Origin: Virgibacillus ihumii
GTDB lineage: Bacteria > Bacillota > Bacilli > Bacillales > Amphibacillaceae
Length of the DNA stretch: 64,000 nucleotides
Reading direction: 5' to 3'
Assembly: GCF_902726655.1 (NCBI RefSeq)
Contig: NZ_CACVAN010000001.1
Location: 2,852,001-2,916,000 of the forward strand
Each line of letters begins with the position of its first letter. Position 1 is the first letter of the stretch. The translations under genes and the position numbers were made by a program. Of the stretch, positions 51,483 through 63,777 are shown piece after piece. The notes below the pieces were generated by a model, which ran no database searches, had not been told where the DNA came from, and worked only from the letters and a program-made list of their open reading frames with translations.

Positions 51483-52124
51483 TTGAATAGTCGAAAGTGG
51501 GTTGGGTTGTTTTTAAAAACGCTTCTTTTAGGCGGGATTACTGGATTAATTACCAGTTTTTTTGTAAAAACTGCTTCGTATACTAAAATTTTAAATCCAA
51601 TTGATTTTATGGAACTAACTGGACTAATCATATTTTTTGTCGGATTGGGACTTGTATTCAGTGTAATCAGTCAGACCGGCTTTTTTGCGTATTTGTTTCT
51701 TAATCAGTTGGGACTTAGTCTGTTTCGGACGTTTTGGCCGACGGTTCAAGTGCTGCTGATTGCTTTTGTGGTATTTGATTTGATTTATTTCCCTTATAGT
51801 GCGTCAAATGGTGAGGTTCCATTATACTTATACATACTGATGTCGGCGGGGATCCTTGGATATGGATGGATTATTGCTAAACTGAAGGCTCGTGCAACGA
51901 ATCAGCGTGCATTTATTCCAGCACTATTTCTAATGGTCGTTATGACTGCAATTGAATGGGTTCCCGGACTTCGGACGAGTGGAGCGGATTATGCATGGTT
52001 AATGATTATCCCGTTGCTTGCCTGTAACACGTATCAACTGCTTGTTTTACACAAAATTACAAACAGTTCCACAGAACAAGTTGAAAATGGCAGTAAAACA
52101 CAAGCAGGTTCAAAAAATGCCTGA
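51483..52124 (+). CDS. kbaA: KinB-signalling pathway activator KbaA
   Basis: Membrane protein needed for KinB input to the sporulation phosphorelay. 213 residues with six predicted helices; L-L-G-G-I-T-G-L-I-T-S-F-F-V-K near the start and the conserved F-D-L-I-Y-F-P-Y loop. TTG start after AGGAGG. The C-terminal tail (about 195-213) is polar and likely cytoplasmic. Divergent from gerD. Confidence 0.92.
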   Translation: MNSRKWVGLFLKTLLLGGITGLITSFFVKTASYTKILNPIDFMELTGLIIFFVGLGLVFSVISQTGFFAYLFLNQLGLSLFRTFWPTVQVLLIAFVVFDLIYFPYSASNGEVPLYLYILMSAGILGYGWIIAKLKARATNQRAFIPALFLMVVMTAIEWVPGLRTSGADYAWLMIIPLLACNTYQLLVLHKITNSSTEQVENGSKTQAGSKNA

Positions 52125-52164
52125 TAAAAGCCGTATCACCGGTTCAGGTGATACGGCCTAAATC

Positions 52165-52923
52165 TTAATCCACGATTTTAGCCTCGGCATGCGCCTGATT
52201 AATCAGTTCCGAAACGGAGACAAATTGGAATCCTTTGTTTTTTAATCCCGGAAGAATAGTATTTAGCGCCTTTCCGGTCTGTTTCACAGAATCCGATGCA
52301 TGCATCAGAATGATATCACCGTTTTCTGTTTTATTCATGACAGTGTTGACAATTTGCTGTGTCCCAGGATTTTCCCAATCATGCGGATTAACATTCCAGT
52401 GAACTACTTTATAATCCATTTCCTCAGCAAGTTCAATAATTTCCTTGTTAAAATGACCACTCGGCGGTCGGAGTAAATTTACCTCTTTATAGCCTAGTTT
52501 ATTAAAAACCTCTCTGGCGTGCTGCAAATCCTTCTTTACCTGTTCAAGCTCCATATCCAGGTAGCTCTCATACCGGTAGCCAAGCATTCCGAGCTCGTGC
52601 TTGCCCTTCGTAATTTTCTCCAATATTTTTGGATGGCGCTCAGCCCACTCACCACTAACAAAGAACGTAGCTTGTACATTATGCTTTTTCAGCTGTTTTA
52701 AAATATCGTGAGCTTTTTCTTCTCCCCAGCTTATGTTAAATGTTAGGGCAATATTGGACTGGTCAGCATTTCCCCTAGTAAAAGCTGCAGGTTCTTCTTT
52801 GGAAAAAACAGCCAAAGAGCCTATGCTTTCAAACCACAATAATAACGCGGTAAAGAAGGCAAATAAGACAACAACCGACCATCGTTTCCACTTGTTAAGT
52901 TTCCAGACATAAAAATGACTCAT
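52165..52923 (-). CDS. pdaB: Polysaccharide deacetylase-family sporulation protein PdaB
   Basis: 252 residues from ATG 52923 behind GGGAGG. N-terminal membrane helix (about 16-35), then a NodB-like fold. The usual motif T-F-D-D reads A-L-T-F-N-I-S-W-G, and the H-x-x-x-H zinc motif is replaced by H-E-L-G-M-L-G-Y; R-P-P-S-G and L-M-H-A-S are retained. In B. subtilis PdaB is needed for spore stability after late sporulation. Loss of metal ligands seems a feature of this subfamily, so deacetylase activity is doubtful. Confidence 0.92.
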   Translation of the reverse strand: MSHFYVWKLNKWKRWSVVVLFAFFTALLLWFESIGSLAVFSKEEPAAFTRGNADQSNIALTFNISWGEEKAHDILKQLKKHNVQATFFVSGEWAERHPKILEKITKGKHELGMLGYRYESYLDMELEQVKKDLQHAREVFNKLGYKEVNLLRPPSGHFNKEIIELAEEMDYKVVHWNVNPHDWENPGTQQIVNTVMNKTENGDIILMHASDSVKQTGKALNTILPGLKNKGFQFVSVSELINQAHAEAKIVD

Positions 52924-52951
52924 GATAATTCCTCCCAATCGTCGTTATCAT

Positions 52952-52980
52952 ATTTTATGAGTGGAAATCAGTAATATGAA
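52952..52980 (-). promoter_or_regulatory. SigE-like promoter of pdaB
   Basis: On the minus strand TTCATATT (52973-52980), 13 bases, CATAAAAT (52952-52959). One mismatch in each box to the SigE consensus. Confidence 0.5.
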
Positions 52981-53328
52981 CAAGCCATTGTATTTTGTCT
53001 GAATTATTAAAGGGAAGAATCAAAAGATGTTGTGTTTATTTACTTAAACTTAATATTAACCGACCTAATTCGATAATTATTTCGAATAAATATGGTGATA
53101 ACGTTCAAACTTAGTAAGAGAGATATTTAACTGTCTTTTGTTGCCTGAATTACTTTAGTCTGGTTGCTTTTTCATGTTATGCGTACAGCGGATAGCAAGT
53201 ATTACTCCATTCGGATAATCAGCATTCCCATATTGGAATCATCATACGGGGAAGTTATACACGTTTTAATCCGGAAAATAAGGGTAAGTTTTAATTGATT
53301 GGGTGGCGGACAAGAATGCATAAATTTC

Positions 53329-53383
53329 GTACTTGCATAAGTACAACTCAGGCTAAAAGCTTGGCGAAAAACCAATTGTTCTA
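53329..53383 (+). repeat. Degenerate copy of the TGCATAAGTGCAA element
   Basis: TTGCATAAGTACAACT and then AAAAGCTTGG, ACCAA and TTCTAA match the two full copies at 53801 and 60661, with gaps between. The start is also a GTACTT-GCAT-AAGTAC inverted repeat (53329-53344). Apart from this and the pdaB promoter, the 484 bases from pdaB to the next gene show nothing I can identify. Confidence 0.55.
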
Positions 53384-53407
53384 ATAGAAGGTATTGAGGT
53401 GAATGTA

Positions 53408-53629
53408 ATGCTTGGATTGTTAATTAATGATGTTGAACAAAAGGAAATGGAGTACTTACTGAAACGTGAACTGGAAGAATTATTGATGGACCTGGAAGAT
53501 CACAGGATTGATCATATGGTCAAACGTGCAATGAGGGAAAGATACCAGATTTTGTTTAATCTGTTCCGCCGTGTCGCAAGCGAGCAGGAATGCATCAAAT
53601 ATATGCCGAGACGCACAGAAAATCAATGA
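53408..53629 (+). CDS. Small conserved protein of unknown function
   Basis: 73 residues from ATG 53408 behind GAGGTG (GTG 53399 is an alternative). Predicted all-helical and highly charged: L-L-I-N-D-V-E-Q-K-E-M-E-Y-L-L-K-R-E-L then H-M-V-K-R-A-M-R-E-R-Y. I do not recognise a named family, although similar short proteins occur next to pdaB in related Bacillaceae as far as I recall. Coding is supported by the ribosome site and by its own strong terminator. Confidence 0.75.
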   Translation: MLGLLINDVEQKEMEYLLKRELEELLMDLEDHRIDHMVKRAMRERYQILFNLFRRVASEQECIKYMPRRTENQ

Positions 53630-53649
53630 ACATACCAGCAGCTTGATTC

Positions 53650-53684
53650 AGCCAAAAAATCTTTTAGGATTTTTTGGCTTTTTC
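53650..53684 (+). terminator. Terminator after the small protein gene
   Basis: AGCCAAAAAATC pairs with GATTTTTTGGCT, then TTTT. Confidence 0.92.
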
Positions 53685-53686
53685 TA

Positions 53687-53715
53687 TTGAACTTAACAGA
53701 TATATGTGCTATATT
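53687..53715 (+). promoter_or_regulatory. rRNA operon promoter P1
   Basis: TTGAAC (53687-53692), 17-base spacer, TATATT (53710-53715) with a TG extension. Confidence 0.7.
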
Positions 53716-53800
53716 ATTTTCTGTTGTCAATAAAGCAACAACACTTTCTGAGCCATTTAAACTTTCTTAGCAGTTAAAGGAGTATAAAATTCTTTCTTAC

Positions 53801-53860
53801 TGCATAAGTGCAAATATGGCTATTACCTAAAGGCTTGGTGATAACCAAGTTTTCCAAAAA
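53801..53860 (+). repeat. 60-base TGCATAAGTGCAA element, copy between rrn P1 and P2
   Basis: Matches the copy at 60661-60720 at about 50 of 60 positions by hand count, without gaps. GGCTATTACC (53818-53827) can pair with GGTGATAACC (53837-53846) at nine of ten positions. Confidence 0.85.
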
Positions 53861-53878
53861 ACTTTATCAGAAAATGTA

Positions 53879-53908
53879 TTGACAACCGGATATAATTCAT
53901 GGTAAATT
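53879..53908 (+). promoter_or_regulatory. rRNA operon promoter P2
   Basis: TTGACA (53879-53884), 18-base spacer, TAAATT (53903-53908) with TGG before it. The rRNA leader with the GCTCTTTGAAAACTGAAC segment follows at 53942. Confidence 0.7.
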
Positions 53909-54064
53909 ATATCTTGTCGCAAAAAACGACAATAAATGAATTGCTCTTTGAAAACTGAACAAAACAACCAGTATGTCAAGAAACAGGACGAAAGCAAAAG
54001 CTTTCCCCTGGATTCAATTTACGAAGCTAAGCTATGGTTGATTGGTGTCAATCATATATCAACT

Positions 54065-55636
<1,572 letters not shown>

Positions 55637-55866
55637 ATTATAAGAAAGCGTAGGCGCCTGGTCATCGACGTACAGACTGGACTGCTTCTGACGAGATAAA
55701 AGAAACACGATGAACGTAGTGAATCGATGTTGATTTATCGTAGGAAGAAGAAGGAAGTCTGCTAGTCGATAGGCGCCGGAGCTGGATTATTACGGAAGGC
55801 ATACTTGGTTGTTTGGTTCAGTTTTGAGAGAGCAATTCTTTCCAAATTAAATTTTATTTTATAGAT

Positions 55867-55943
<77 letters not shown>

Positions 55944-55963
55944 TCTATAATTAACCCTCATAT

Positions 55964-56036
55964 GGGGCCTTAGCTCAGCTGGGAGAGCGCCTGCCTTGCA
56001 CGCAGGAGGTCAGCGGTTCGATCCCGCTAGGCTCCA
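55964..56036 (+). tRNA. tRNA-Ala (TGC)
   Basis: Acceptor GGGGCCT pairs with AGGCTCC; anticodon loop with TGC; discriminator A followed by CTT, so the CCA end is not encoded, unlike tRNA-Ile next to it. Confidence 0.97.
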
Positions 56037-56120
56037 CTTTTTGTACCTTGAAAACTGAATAAGCAAGATCAACGACATCAAATCAAAAGCGAAGGCGAAG
56101 AAGAAGTACGTCTATTCATA

Positions 56121-59036
<2,916 letters not shown>

Positions 59037-59105
59037 AAACAGCTTTTGATGGTGCGTTGCATATACGCTTATTCAGTTTTCAGGGTATAAATTCCTGAAT
59101 AGCTC

Positions 59106-59134
59106 TTGCATTTTTTATCGAAAATGCCTATAAT
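59106..59134 (+). promoter_or_regulatory. Promoter between 23S and 5S rRNA genes
   Basis: TTGCAT (59106-59111), 17-base spacer, TATAAT (59129-59134). Placed 66 bases before 5S, it could drive 5S and perhaps the following tRNAs separately. Confidence 0.55.
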
Positions 59135-59199
59135 ATATCTTGTCTTGAAAAATGAGGGAGAACATCGTGACGAAAGATGTCATGGTTCCAGCCCGAAGG

Positions 59200-59315
59200 T
59201 CTGGTAGCAATAGCGGAGAGGTCACACCTGTTCCCATGCCGAACACAGCAGTTAAGCTCTCCAGCGCCGATGGTAGTTGGGGCTTTGCCCCTGCAAGAGT
59301 AGGACGCCGCCAGGC
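59200..59315 (+). rRNA. 5S ribosomal RNA
   Basis: About 116 bases. 5' end TCTGGTAGC pairs with GCCGCCAGG at the 3' end; CCGAACACAG and GATGGTAGT loops typical. End positions are approximate. Confidence 0.95.
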
Positions 59316-59355
59316 CATTAATAATAAGCTTGTTTTTAAGCAGGCTTTCTGATAG

Positions 59356-59384
59356 TAAAAACTTGGTGAACAGCCAGGTTTTTG
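59356..59384 (+). terminator. Terminator after 5S rRNA
   Basis: AAAACTTGG pairs with CCAGGTTTTT (one G-T pair). tRNA-Asn lies beyond it; TGCTATAAA at 59395-59403 is a possible extended -10 for the tRNAs. Confidence 0.75.
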
Positions 59385-59444
59385 TAATATGAAATGCTAT
59401 AAATAGCAGTATATTTGGGTAACATACCAATTAGTTATTATTAT

Positions 59445-59519
59445 TCCACAGTAGCTCAGCGGTAGAGCGATCGGCTGTTAACCGATTAGTCGCAGGTTCG
59501 ATTCCTGCCTGTGGAGCCA
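59445..59519 (+). tRNA. tRNA-Asn (GTT)
   Basis: Acceptor TCCACAG pairs with CTGTGGA, anticodon loop CTGTTAA, CCA encoded. Confidence 0.96.
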
Positions 59520-59523
59520 TCAT

Positions 59524-59596
<73 letters not shown>

Positions 59597-59604
59597 TATA
59601 TTTT

Positions 59605-59641
59605 AAACGCTTATCCTCCAATAGGTATAGGCGTTTTTTTA
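59605..59641 (+). terminator. Terminator after the tRNA pair
   Basis: AAACGCTTATCC pairs imperfectly with GGTATAGGCGTTT, followed by T residues. Confidence 0.85.
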
Positions 59642-59762
59642 TAATTATTCTAAGAATGTTTGTTTTGCAGACTAAAATTTGGCTTTTTCTAACCGTCGAA
59701 GGAAAAAGACCATAAATGGGCTTTTAATTATCAAGCTGGCATAAAAAAGGGGCATTTTGTTA

Positions 59763-60008
59763 ATGTATAAAAAATTGGTTGTTGAAATGAAGAAATCCGG
59801 ATTGACAATGGAGGACCTAGCTGATTGTTTAAAAATCACGCCAAATGAGGTTTATGAAAGGATTTATCAGATTGGAACAATCTTTGATGAACATGAGGGG
59901 GAGATGAGAAATGATTTCTATTTTTCAGAAGCGCTCATAATAACGCGTACTTTTTTCCCTGGTCGCTCACCTTTTGAAGTATTTGGTGTCCTAGAGGATG
60001 AAAAATAG
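59763..60008 (+). CDS. Small phage-type helix-turn-helix protein
   Basis: 81 residues from ATG 59763, after a GGGG-type site (AAAAGGGGC). N-terminal helix-turn-helix (M-K-K-S-G-L-T-M-E-D-L-A-D-C-L, then P-N-E-V-Y-E-R-I) and an end F-F-P-G-R-S-P-F-E-V-F-G that resembles small Cro-like phage and plasmid regulators. No other phage gene is nearby, so it is either a remnant or a domesticated regulator next to a tRNA cluster. DNA target unknown. Confidence 0.7.
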   Translation: MYKKLVVEMKKSGLTMEDLADCLKITPNEVYERIYQIGTIFDEHEGEMRNDFYFSEALIITRTFFPGRSPFEVFGVLEDEK

Positions 60009-60120
60009 CAAGGGAATTACTAAATATAAACAAACAACCGCCGCCACCCTAATATCAAAACCATATAACCATTTTAATGTCATCCGATAATGGAAAACAC
60101 TAATTAATTTAAAAACCCAC

Positions 60121-60149
60121 TTGATTTATCAGACTAATTGGAATATAAT
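60121..60149 (+). promoter_or_regulatory. Promoter of the S-box leader
   Basis: TTGATT (60121-60126), 17-base spacer, TATAAT (60144-60149). Confidence 0.7.
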
Positions 60150-60169
60150 GGGCTGTAATAATAAAATAT

Positions 60170-60273
60170 CTTATCCAGAGAAGCTGAGGGATCTGGCCCT
60201 GTGAAGCTTCAGCAACCTCTGACATTGTCAGAAAGGTGCTAAATCCAGCAAGATTAATTTCTTGGAAGATAAG
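60170..60273 (+). promoter_or_regulatory. SAM-I (S-box) riboswitch aptamer
   Basis: Carries the conserved S-box sequence: AGAGAAGCTGAGGGATCTGG, CCCTGTGAAGCTTCAGCAACC and AAGGTGCTAAATCC, with P1 formed by CTTATC (60170-60175) and GATAAG (60268-60273). Binds S-adenosylmethionine and reports sulfur sufficiency. The next gene in its direction, an FMN reductase, begins about 405 bases past the terminator. A ligand-free state should allow readthrough into it. Confidence 0.96.
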
Positions 60274-60296
60274 GGCGGATTCCAATAATCGCAAGT

Positions 60297-60332
60297 AACC
60301 CTCTTTTCTTATCCAAGGAAAGGGGGTTTTTT
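60297..60332 (+). terminator. S-box expression-platform terminator
   Basis: AACCCTCTTTTCTT pairs with AAGGAAAGGGGGTT at all 14 positions (G-T pairs allowed) around ATCC, then TTTT. Confidence 0.92.
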
Positions 60333-60418
60333 GACGCATTTTTTCGGCGTACTTTTTAGCAGATGGGGTTGGAACAAAACAAATAAATGTATAAGAAAAG
60401 ACGGACAATACTCTATTT

Positions 60419-60599
60419 TAGCGGAGGAAATATGCGTAGACTCCTGCGGGAGGAAAGGCCTAGGTGAGACTCTGAGTGCGAAGCACGAAGAGGCTCAACA
60501 GCCGCCCGCGGTAAAGAAGACACAGCGAAAGTGATTTCCTTGAGCTGATGTCGCACTTATGCTCGAAAGTGAAAGCGAAGTATATTTCCGGAGCGGCTA
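60419..60599 (+). repeat. 181-base structured repeat element
   Basis: Ends are complementary: TAGC with GCTA (60596-60599) and GGAAATAT (60426-60433) with ATATTTCC (60582-60589). Inside are GTAGACTCCTGCGGGAG and CGAAGCACGAAGAGGCTC, GC-richer than the flanks. Sequences of this kind (GACTCCTGCGGG ... GAGGCTC ... AAAGCGAAGTAT) are, as I recall, scattered between genes in many Bacillaceae. No coding capacity. It fills most of the space between the S-box and its presumed genes. Confidence 0.7.
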
Positions 60600-60660
60600 G
60601 ATTCCTCAACTAAGTTAATTCGTATTTTCTTTTGATAAAATACTTTTGTCCCAGCCTCAT

Positions 60661-60720
60661 TGCATAAGTGCAACTATGGTCGTCACCCAAAGGTTTGGTG
60701 ACAACCAAGTTTTCTAAACA
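60661..60720 (+). repeat. 60-base TGCATAAGTGCAA element, copy before the FMN reductase gene
   Basis: Gap-free match to 53801-53860. GGTCGTCACC (60678-60687) pairs with GGTGACAACC (60697-60706) at nine of ten positions. It ends just before the ribosome site of the next gene. Confidence 0.85.
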
Positions 60721-60736
60721 GGAAAGGATGGTTGAA

Positions 60737-61276
60737 ATGAGTGAAATTGTTATTTTATCAGGAAGCCCCTCTGTAACTTCACGTTCGGACCAGGTGCTGA
60801 AATATTTAGGGAACTTGTTAACAGAGGAGCATTTTACGGTGACGCATATTTCAGTCCGGGATTTGCCTTATAAAGATTTGTTTACCGGAAATTGGGAACA
60901 TCCCATCGTTCAGGATATTGCGGCGATGATTCGGAAGGCAAACGGCGTGATTGTGGGATCACCTGTATATAAGGGTGCATATTCCGGAGCATTGAAGTCC
61001 TTGATTGATGTGCTGCCGCAGGATGTATTACAGCATACCCCGGTATTGCCATTGATGACGGGTGGAAGTGCTTCACATTTGTTGGCAATTGAGTATACGT
61101 TAAAGCCGGTACTTGCAACATTAAAGGGGTATAATCTGAAAGGACTTTATTTGCTGGATAGTCAAATAGATAAATATAGTGAAAACCCAATTATTGATCG
61201 GGAAATTTTGGAACGGACGAAAAAACAGTTGTATTATTTTACGGAACTAGTAAACGGCGGGGTTGTTTGGAATTAA
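60737..61276 (+). CDS. SsuE-like NAD(P)H-dependent FMN reductase
   Basis: 179 residues from ATG 60737, eight bases after GGAAAGGA (ATG 60728 is an alternative). Flavodoxin-like fold: phosphate loop G-S-P-S-V-T-S-R-S near residue 9 and G-S-P-V-Y-K-G-A-Y-S-G-A-L-K near residue 75, the pattern of SsuE/MsuE reductases that supply reduced FMN to two-component monooxygenases. The next gene is such a monooxygenase, and an S-box lies upstream, so sulfur release from organosulfur compounds is the likely job. Confidence 0.88.
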   Translation: MSEIVILSGSPSVTSRSDQVLKYLGNLLTEEHFTVTHISVRDLPYKDLFTGNWEHPIVQDIAAMIRKANGVIVGSPVYKGAYSGALKSLIDVLPQDVLQHTPVLPLMTGGSASHLLAIEYTLKPVLATLKGYNLKGLYLLDSQIDKYSENPIIDREILERTKKQLYYFTELVNGGVVWN

Positions 61277-61307
61277 TCTAATTTGATACTGAAAGGGGCT
61301 GGATAGA

Positions 61308-62684
61308 ATGGTAAATAAACGAATTTACTTAAATGCATTCGATATGAATACTCCAGGACATCAGTCACCGGGTCTTTGGACACACCCGGAAGATGAGTCA
61401 CATCGTTATAAGGACAGCAGTTATTGGATTGAACTTGCTAAACTGTTGGAGCGCGGAAGATTTGATGCGGTATTTATTGCAGATGTGCTTGGCACGTATG
61501 ATGTTTATAAAGGATCAAGAGATGCAGCGGTACGGCAGGGAGCTCAGGCACCGGTGAATGATCCGCTGCTGATTGTACCGTTAATGGCTGCGGTTACAAA
61601 TCATCTCGGGTTCGGGGTAACCTCTTCCGTGACGCATGAACATCCATATTTATTTGCCCGTCGGATGACGACGCTTGATCATCTGACAAATGGACGGGTC
61701 GGCTGGAATATTGTTACGTCTTATCTTAAGAGTGCGGCGGTCAATATGGGGAGGGCCGGTCAGATTAAACATGATGAACGGTATGATATTGCAGCGGAAT
61801 ATGTCGATGTTTGTTACAAACTCTGGGAAGAAAGCTGGGAAAGTGATGCAGTAAAATTGGATAAAGAAAATGGTGTATACACTGATCCAGACAAGGTACA
61901 TGATATCCATCATGAAGGAAAATACTATAAGGTTCCCGGTGCTCATTTATCTGAACCGTCCAAACAAAGAACCCCAGTATTGTATCAGGCTGGCGCATCA
62001 CCAAAGGGAAGAGCTTTTGCCTCAAAGCATGCGGAATTGGTCTTTATTGGTTCGCCTACCAAAAATGCCGCCAAAGAGACGGTGAGACGCTTGCGTGAGG
62101 ATATTGCCAAAACGAACAGGTCCCAGGATGAGATAAAAATATTAACCATGCTGACACCAATTGTTGGAAAAACGGAATCGGACGCACTGGAAAAACTGGA
62201 AGACTACAAAAAATATATCAGTCATGAAGGTGCATCTGCTTTATTCGGTGGATGGACAGGAATTGATTTGTCAGCATATGAAGAGGATCAGGTTATTGAG
62301 TACATCGAAAACGATTCAATCCGCTCTGCGCTGGAAAGTTTTACAAACATAGACCCGGATAAACAATGGACCGTTGGAGAGATAAAAGATTTTGTCGGAA
62401 TTGGCGGCATGAGCGGATATATCGCAGGTTCACCCGAACAAATTGCAGATCAGCTGGAAGAATGGGTTGATGAAACAGGTGTTGACGGATTCAATATTGC
62501 GTATGCTATCACACCTGGGACATTTAAAGATTTTGTTGAGTTGGTAATTCCTATTTTACAGGAGAGAGGGTTGGTGAAACATGATTATCACGGAACGTCA
62601 TTAAGGGATAATCTGTTTGAAAAAGGCGACCTTCTTCCCGAACACCATCCTGGAAAACATACAAGAAAAGAGCTGGTTAAATAA
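61308..62684 (+). CDS. LLM-class (NtaA/SnaA/DszA-type) flavin-dependent monooxygenase
   Basis: 458 residues, the length of the NtaA/DszA/DmoA group. N-terminal H-Q-S-P-G-L-W-T-H-P, F-D-A-V-F-I-A-D, the S-S-V-T-H-E-H-P-Y segment, R-V-G-W-N-I-V-T-S and Q-A-G-A-S-P-K-G-R are typical. Uses FMNH2 and O2 to oxidise C-S or C-N bonds. Substrates in this group include dibenzothiophene sulfone, dimethyl sulfide and nitrilotriacetate; the S-box favours an organosulfur substrate. Partner reductase is 31 bases upstream; a terminator follows. Confidence 0.88.
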   Translation: MVNKRIYLNAFDMNTPGHQSPGLWTHPEDESHRYKDSSYWIELAKLLERGRFDAVFIADVLGTYDVYKGSRDAAVRQGAQAPVNDPLLIVPLMAAVTNHLGFGVTSSVTHEHPYLFARRMTTLDHLTNGRVGWNIVTSYLKSAAVNMGRAGQIKHDERYDIAAEYVDVCYKLWEESWESDAVKLDKENGVYTDPDKVHDIHHEGKYYKVPGAHLSEPSKQRTPVLYQAGASPKGRAFASKHAELVFIGSPTKNAAKETVRRLREDIAKTNRSQDEIKILTMLTPIVGKTESDALEKLEDYKKYISHEGASALFGGWTGIDLSAYEEDQVIEYIENDSIRSALESFTNIDPDKQWTVGEIKDFVGIGGMSGYIAGSPEQIADQLEEWVDETGVDGFNIAYAITPGTFKDFVELVIPILQERGLVKHDYHGTSLRDNLFEKGDLLPEHHPGKHTRKELVK

Positions 62685-62709
62685 CTAAGAGGGGAGAAGA
62701 CAGTCAATG

Positions 62710-62746
62710 AGGCGATTAAATCTAAACAGGGTTTAATCGCTTTTTG
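62710..62746 (+). terminator. Terminator after the monooxygenase gene
   Basis: GCGATTAAA (62712-62720) pairs with TTTAATCGC (62732-62740), then TTTTT. Confidence 0.92.
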
Positions 62747-62785
62747 CTAATCCTTGATGTTTACAGTTTCTTAAAGCAATTACAT

Positions 62786-62824
62786 GAAAACCCTGATTCC
62801 GAAATAATTACACGAAATCAGGGT
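62786..62824 (-). terminator. Terminator of gtaB
   Basis: ACCCTGATT (62790-62798) and AATCAGGGT (62816-62824) form a 9-bp stem; the T tract lies on the minus-strand side. Confidence 0.8.
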
Positions 62825-62843
62825 GAACAATTTGAACCCGGAG

Positions 62844-63755
62844 TTACGGTTTACTTTCCATTAAGTGAAAATTCCTATCAAGAATGGTTTTCTCCTTCTT
62901 TAATATGTCTTCAATACCATTCATAACATCTTGCCTGATAGCCGGATTGTTTAATGCGACTTCCATAGTGGTTAATATAAAACCAATTTTTTCACCGACA
63001 TCATATCGCTTGCCATCAAAATTATACGCATATACGCCTTGACGTTCATTTAGTCGTTGGATGGCATCCGTTAGCTGGATTTCTCCGTCAGCACCGATTT
63101 CTTTTGTTTCCAAAAACCGGAATATATCAGGTGTTAATACATAGCGGCCCATGATGGCCAAATTTGATGGTGGATTATCACGTGGCTTCTCAACAAAACA
63201 GTTTACATCATATAAACGACCTTCTTGTTTAGTTGGATCGATAATTCCATACCGATGAGTTTCGTTTTTGGGAACTTCCTGAACGCCGAGGACAGAGGCA
63301 CCCGTTTTTTCATACTGATTGATAATTTGTTTGATACAGGGTGTATCTGCCTGCATAATATCATCTCCCAGCAGAACAGCAAACGGTTCATCTCCAATAA
63401 ACTTCCTGGCACATAAAACAGCGTGACCAAGTCCCTTGGGCTGTTTTTGACGAATATAATGAATATCAACTTTGGCTGATTCACGAACCTTTTGAAGCAA
63501 TTCAAACTTTTCTTTTCGGATAAGATTTTCTTCCAATTCAAATGCATGATCGAAGTGATCCTCAATGGCACGTTTACCCTTTCCGGTCACAATAATAATA
63601 TCTTCAATTCCAGCTTCAACCGCCTCTTCGACGATATACTGAATTGTTGGCTTATCTACAATTGGTAACATTTCTTTCGGCATTGCTTTTGTTGCTGGCA
63701 AGAACCTGGTTCCCAGACCAGCTGCTGGTATGATTGCTTTCCTTACTTTCTTCAT
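62844..63755 (-). CDS. gtaB: UTP-glucose-1-phosphate uridylyltransferase
   Basis: Makes UDP-glucose for glycolipid, teichoic-acid and exopolysaccharide synthesis. 303 residues: nucleotide-binding [14 protein letters not shown] and [10 protein letters not shown] near the start, L-L-G-D-D-I in the centre and the E-K-P segment near residue 190. AGGAGG site. Minus strand, following a membrane-protein gene by 22 bases, so probably cotranscribed with it. Confidence 0.95.
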   Translation of the reverse strand: MKKVRKAIIPAAGLGTRFLPATKAMPKEMLPIVDKPTIQYIVEEAVEAGIEDIIIVTGKGKRAIEDHFDHAFELEENLIRKEKFELLQKVRESAKVDIHYIRQKQPKGLGHAVLCARKFIGDEPFAVLLGDDIMQADTPCIKQIINQYEKTGASVLGVQEVPKNETHRYGIIDPTKQEGRLYDVNCFVEKPRDNPPSNLAIMGRYVLTPDIFRFLETKEIGADGEIQLTDAIQRLNERQGVYAYNFDGKRYDVGEKIGFILTTMEVALNNPAIRQDVMNGIEDILKKEKTILDRNFHLMESKP

Positions 63756-63777
63756 TAATTATTACCTCCTTATTATT

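Noticed and set aside
60419..60599. Insertion sequence or group II intron
   Set aside because: There is no reading frame, no target duplication and no domain V-like hairpin. It looks like a non-coding dispersed repeat.
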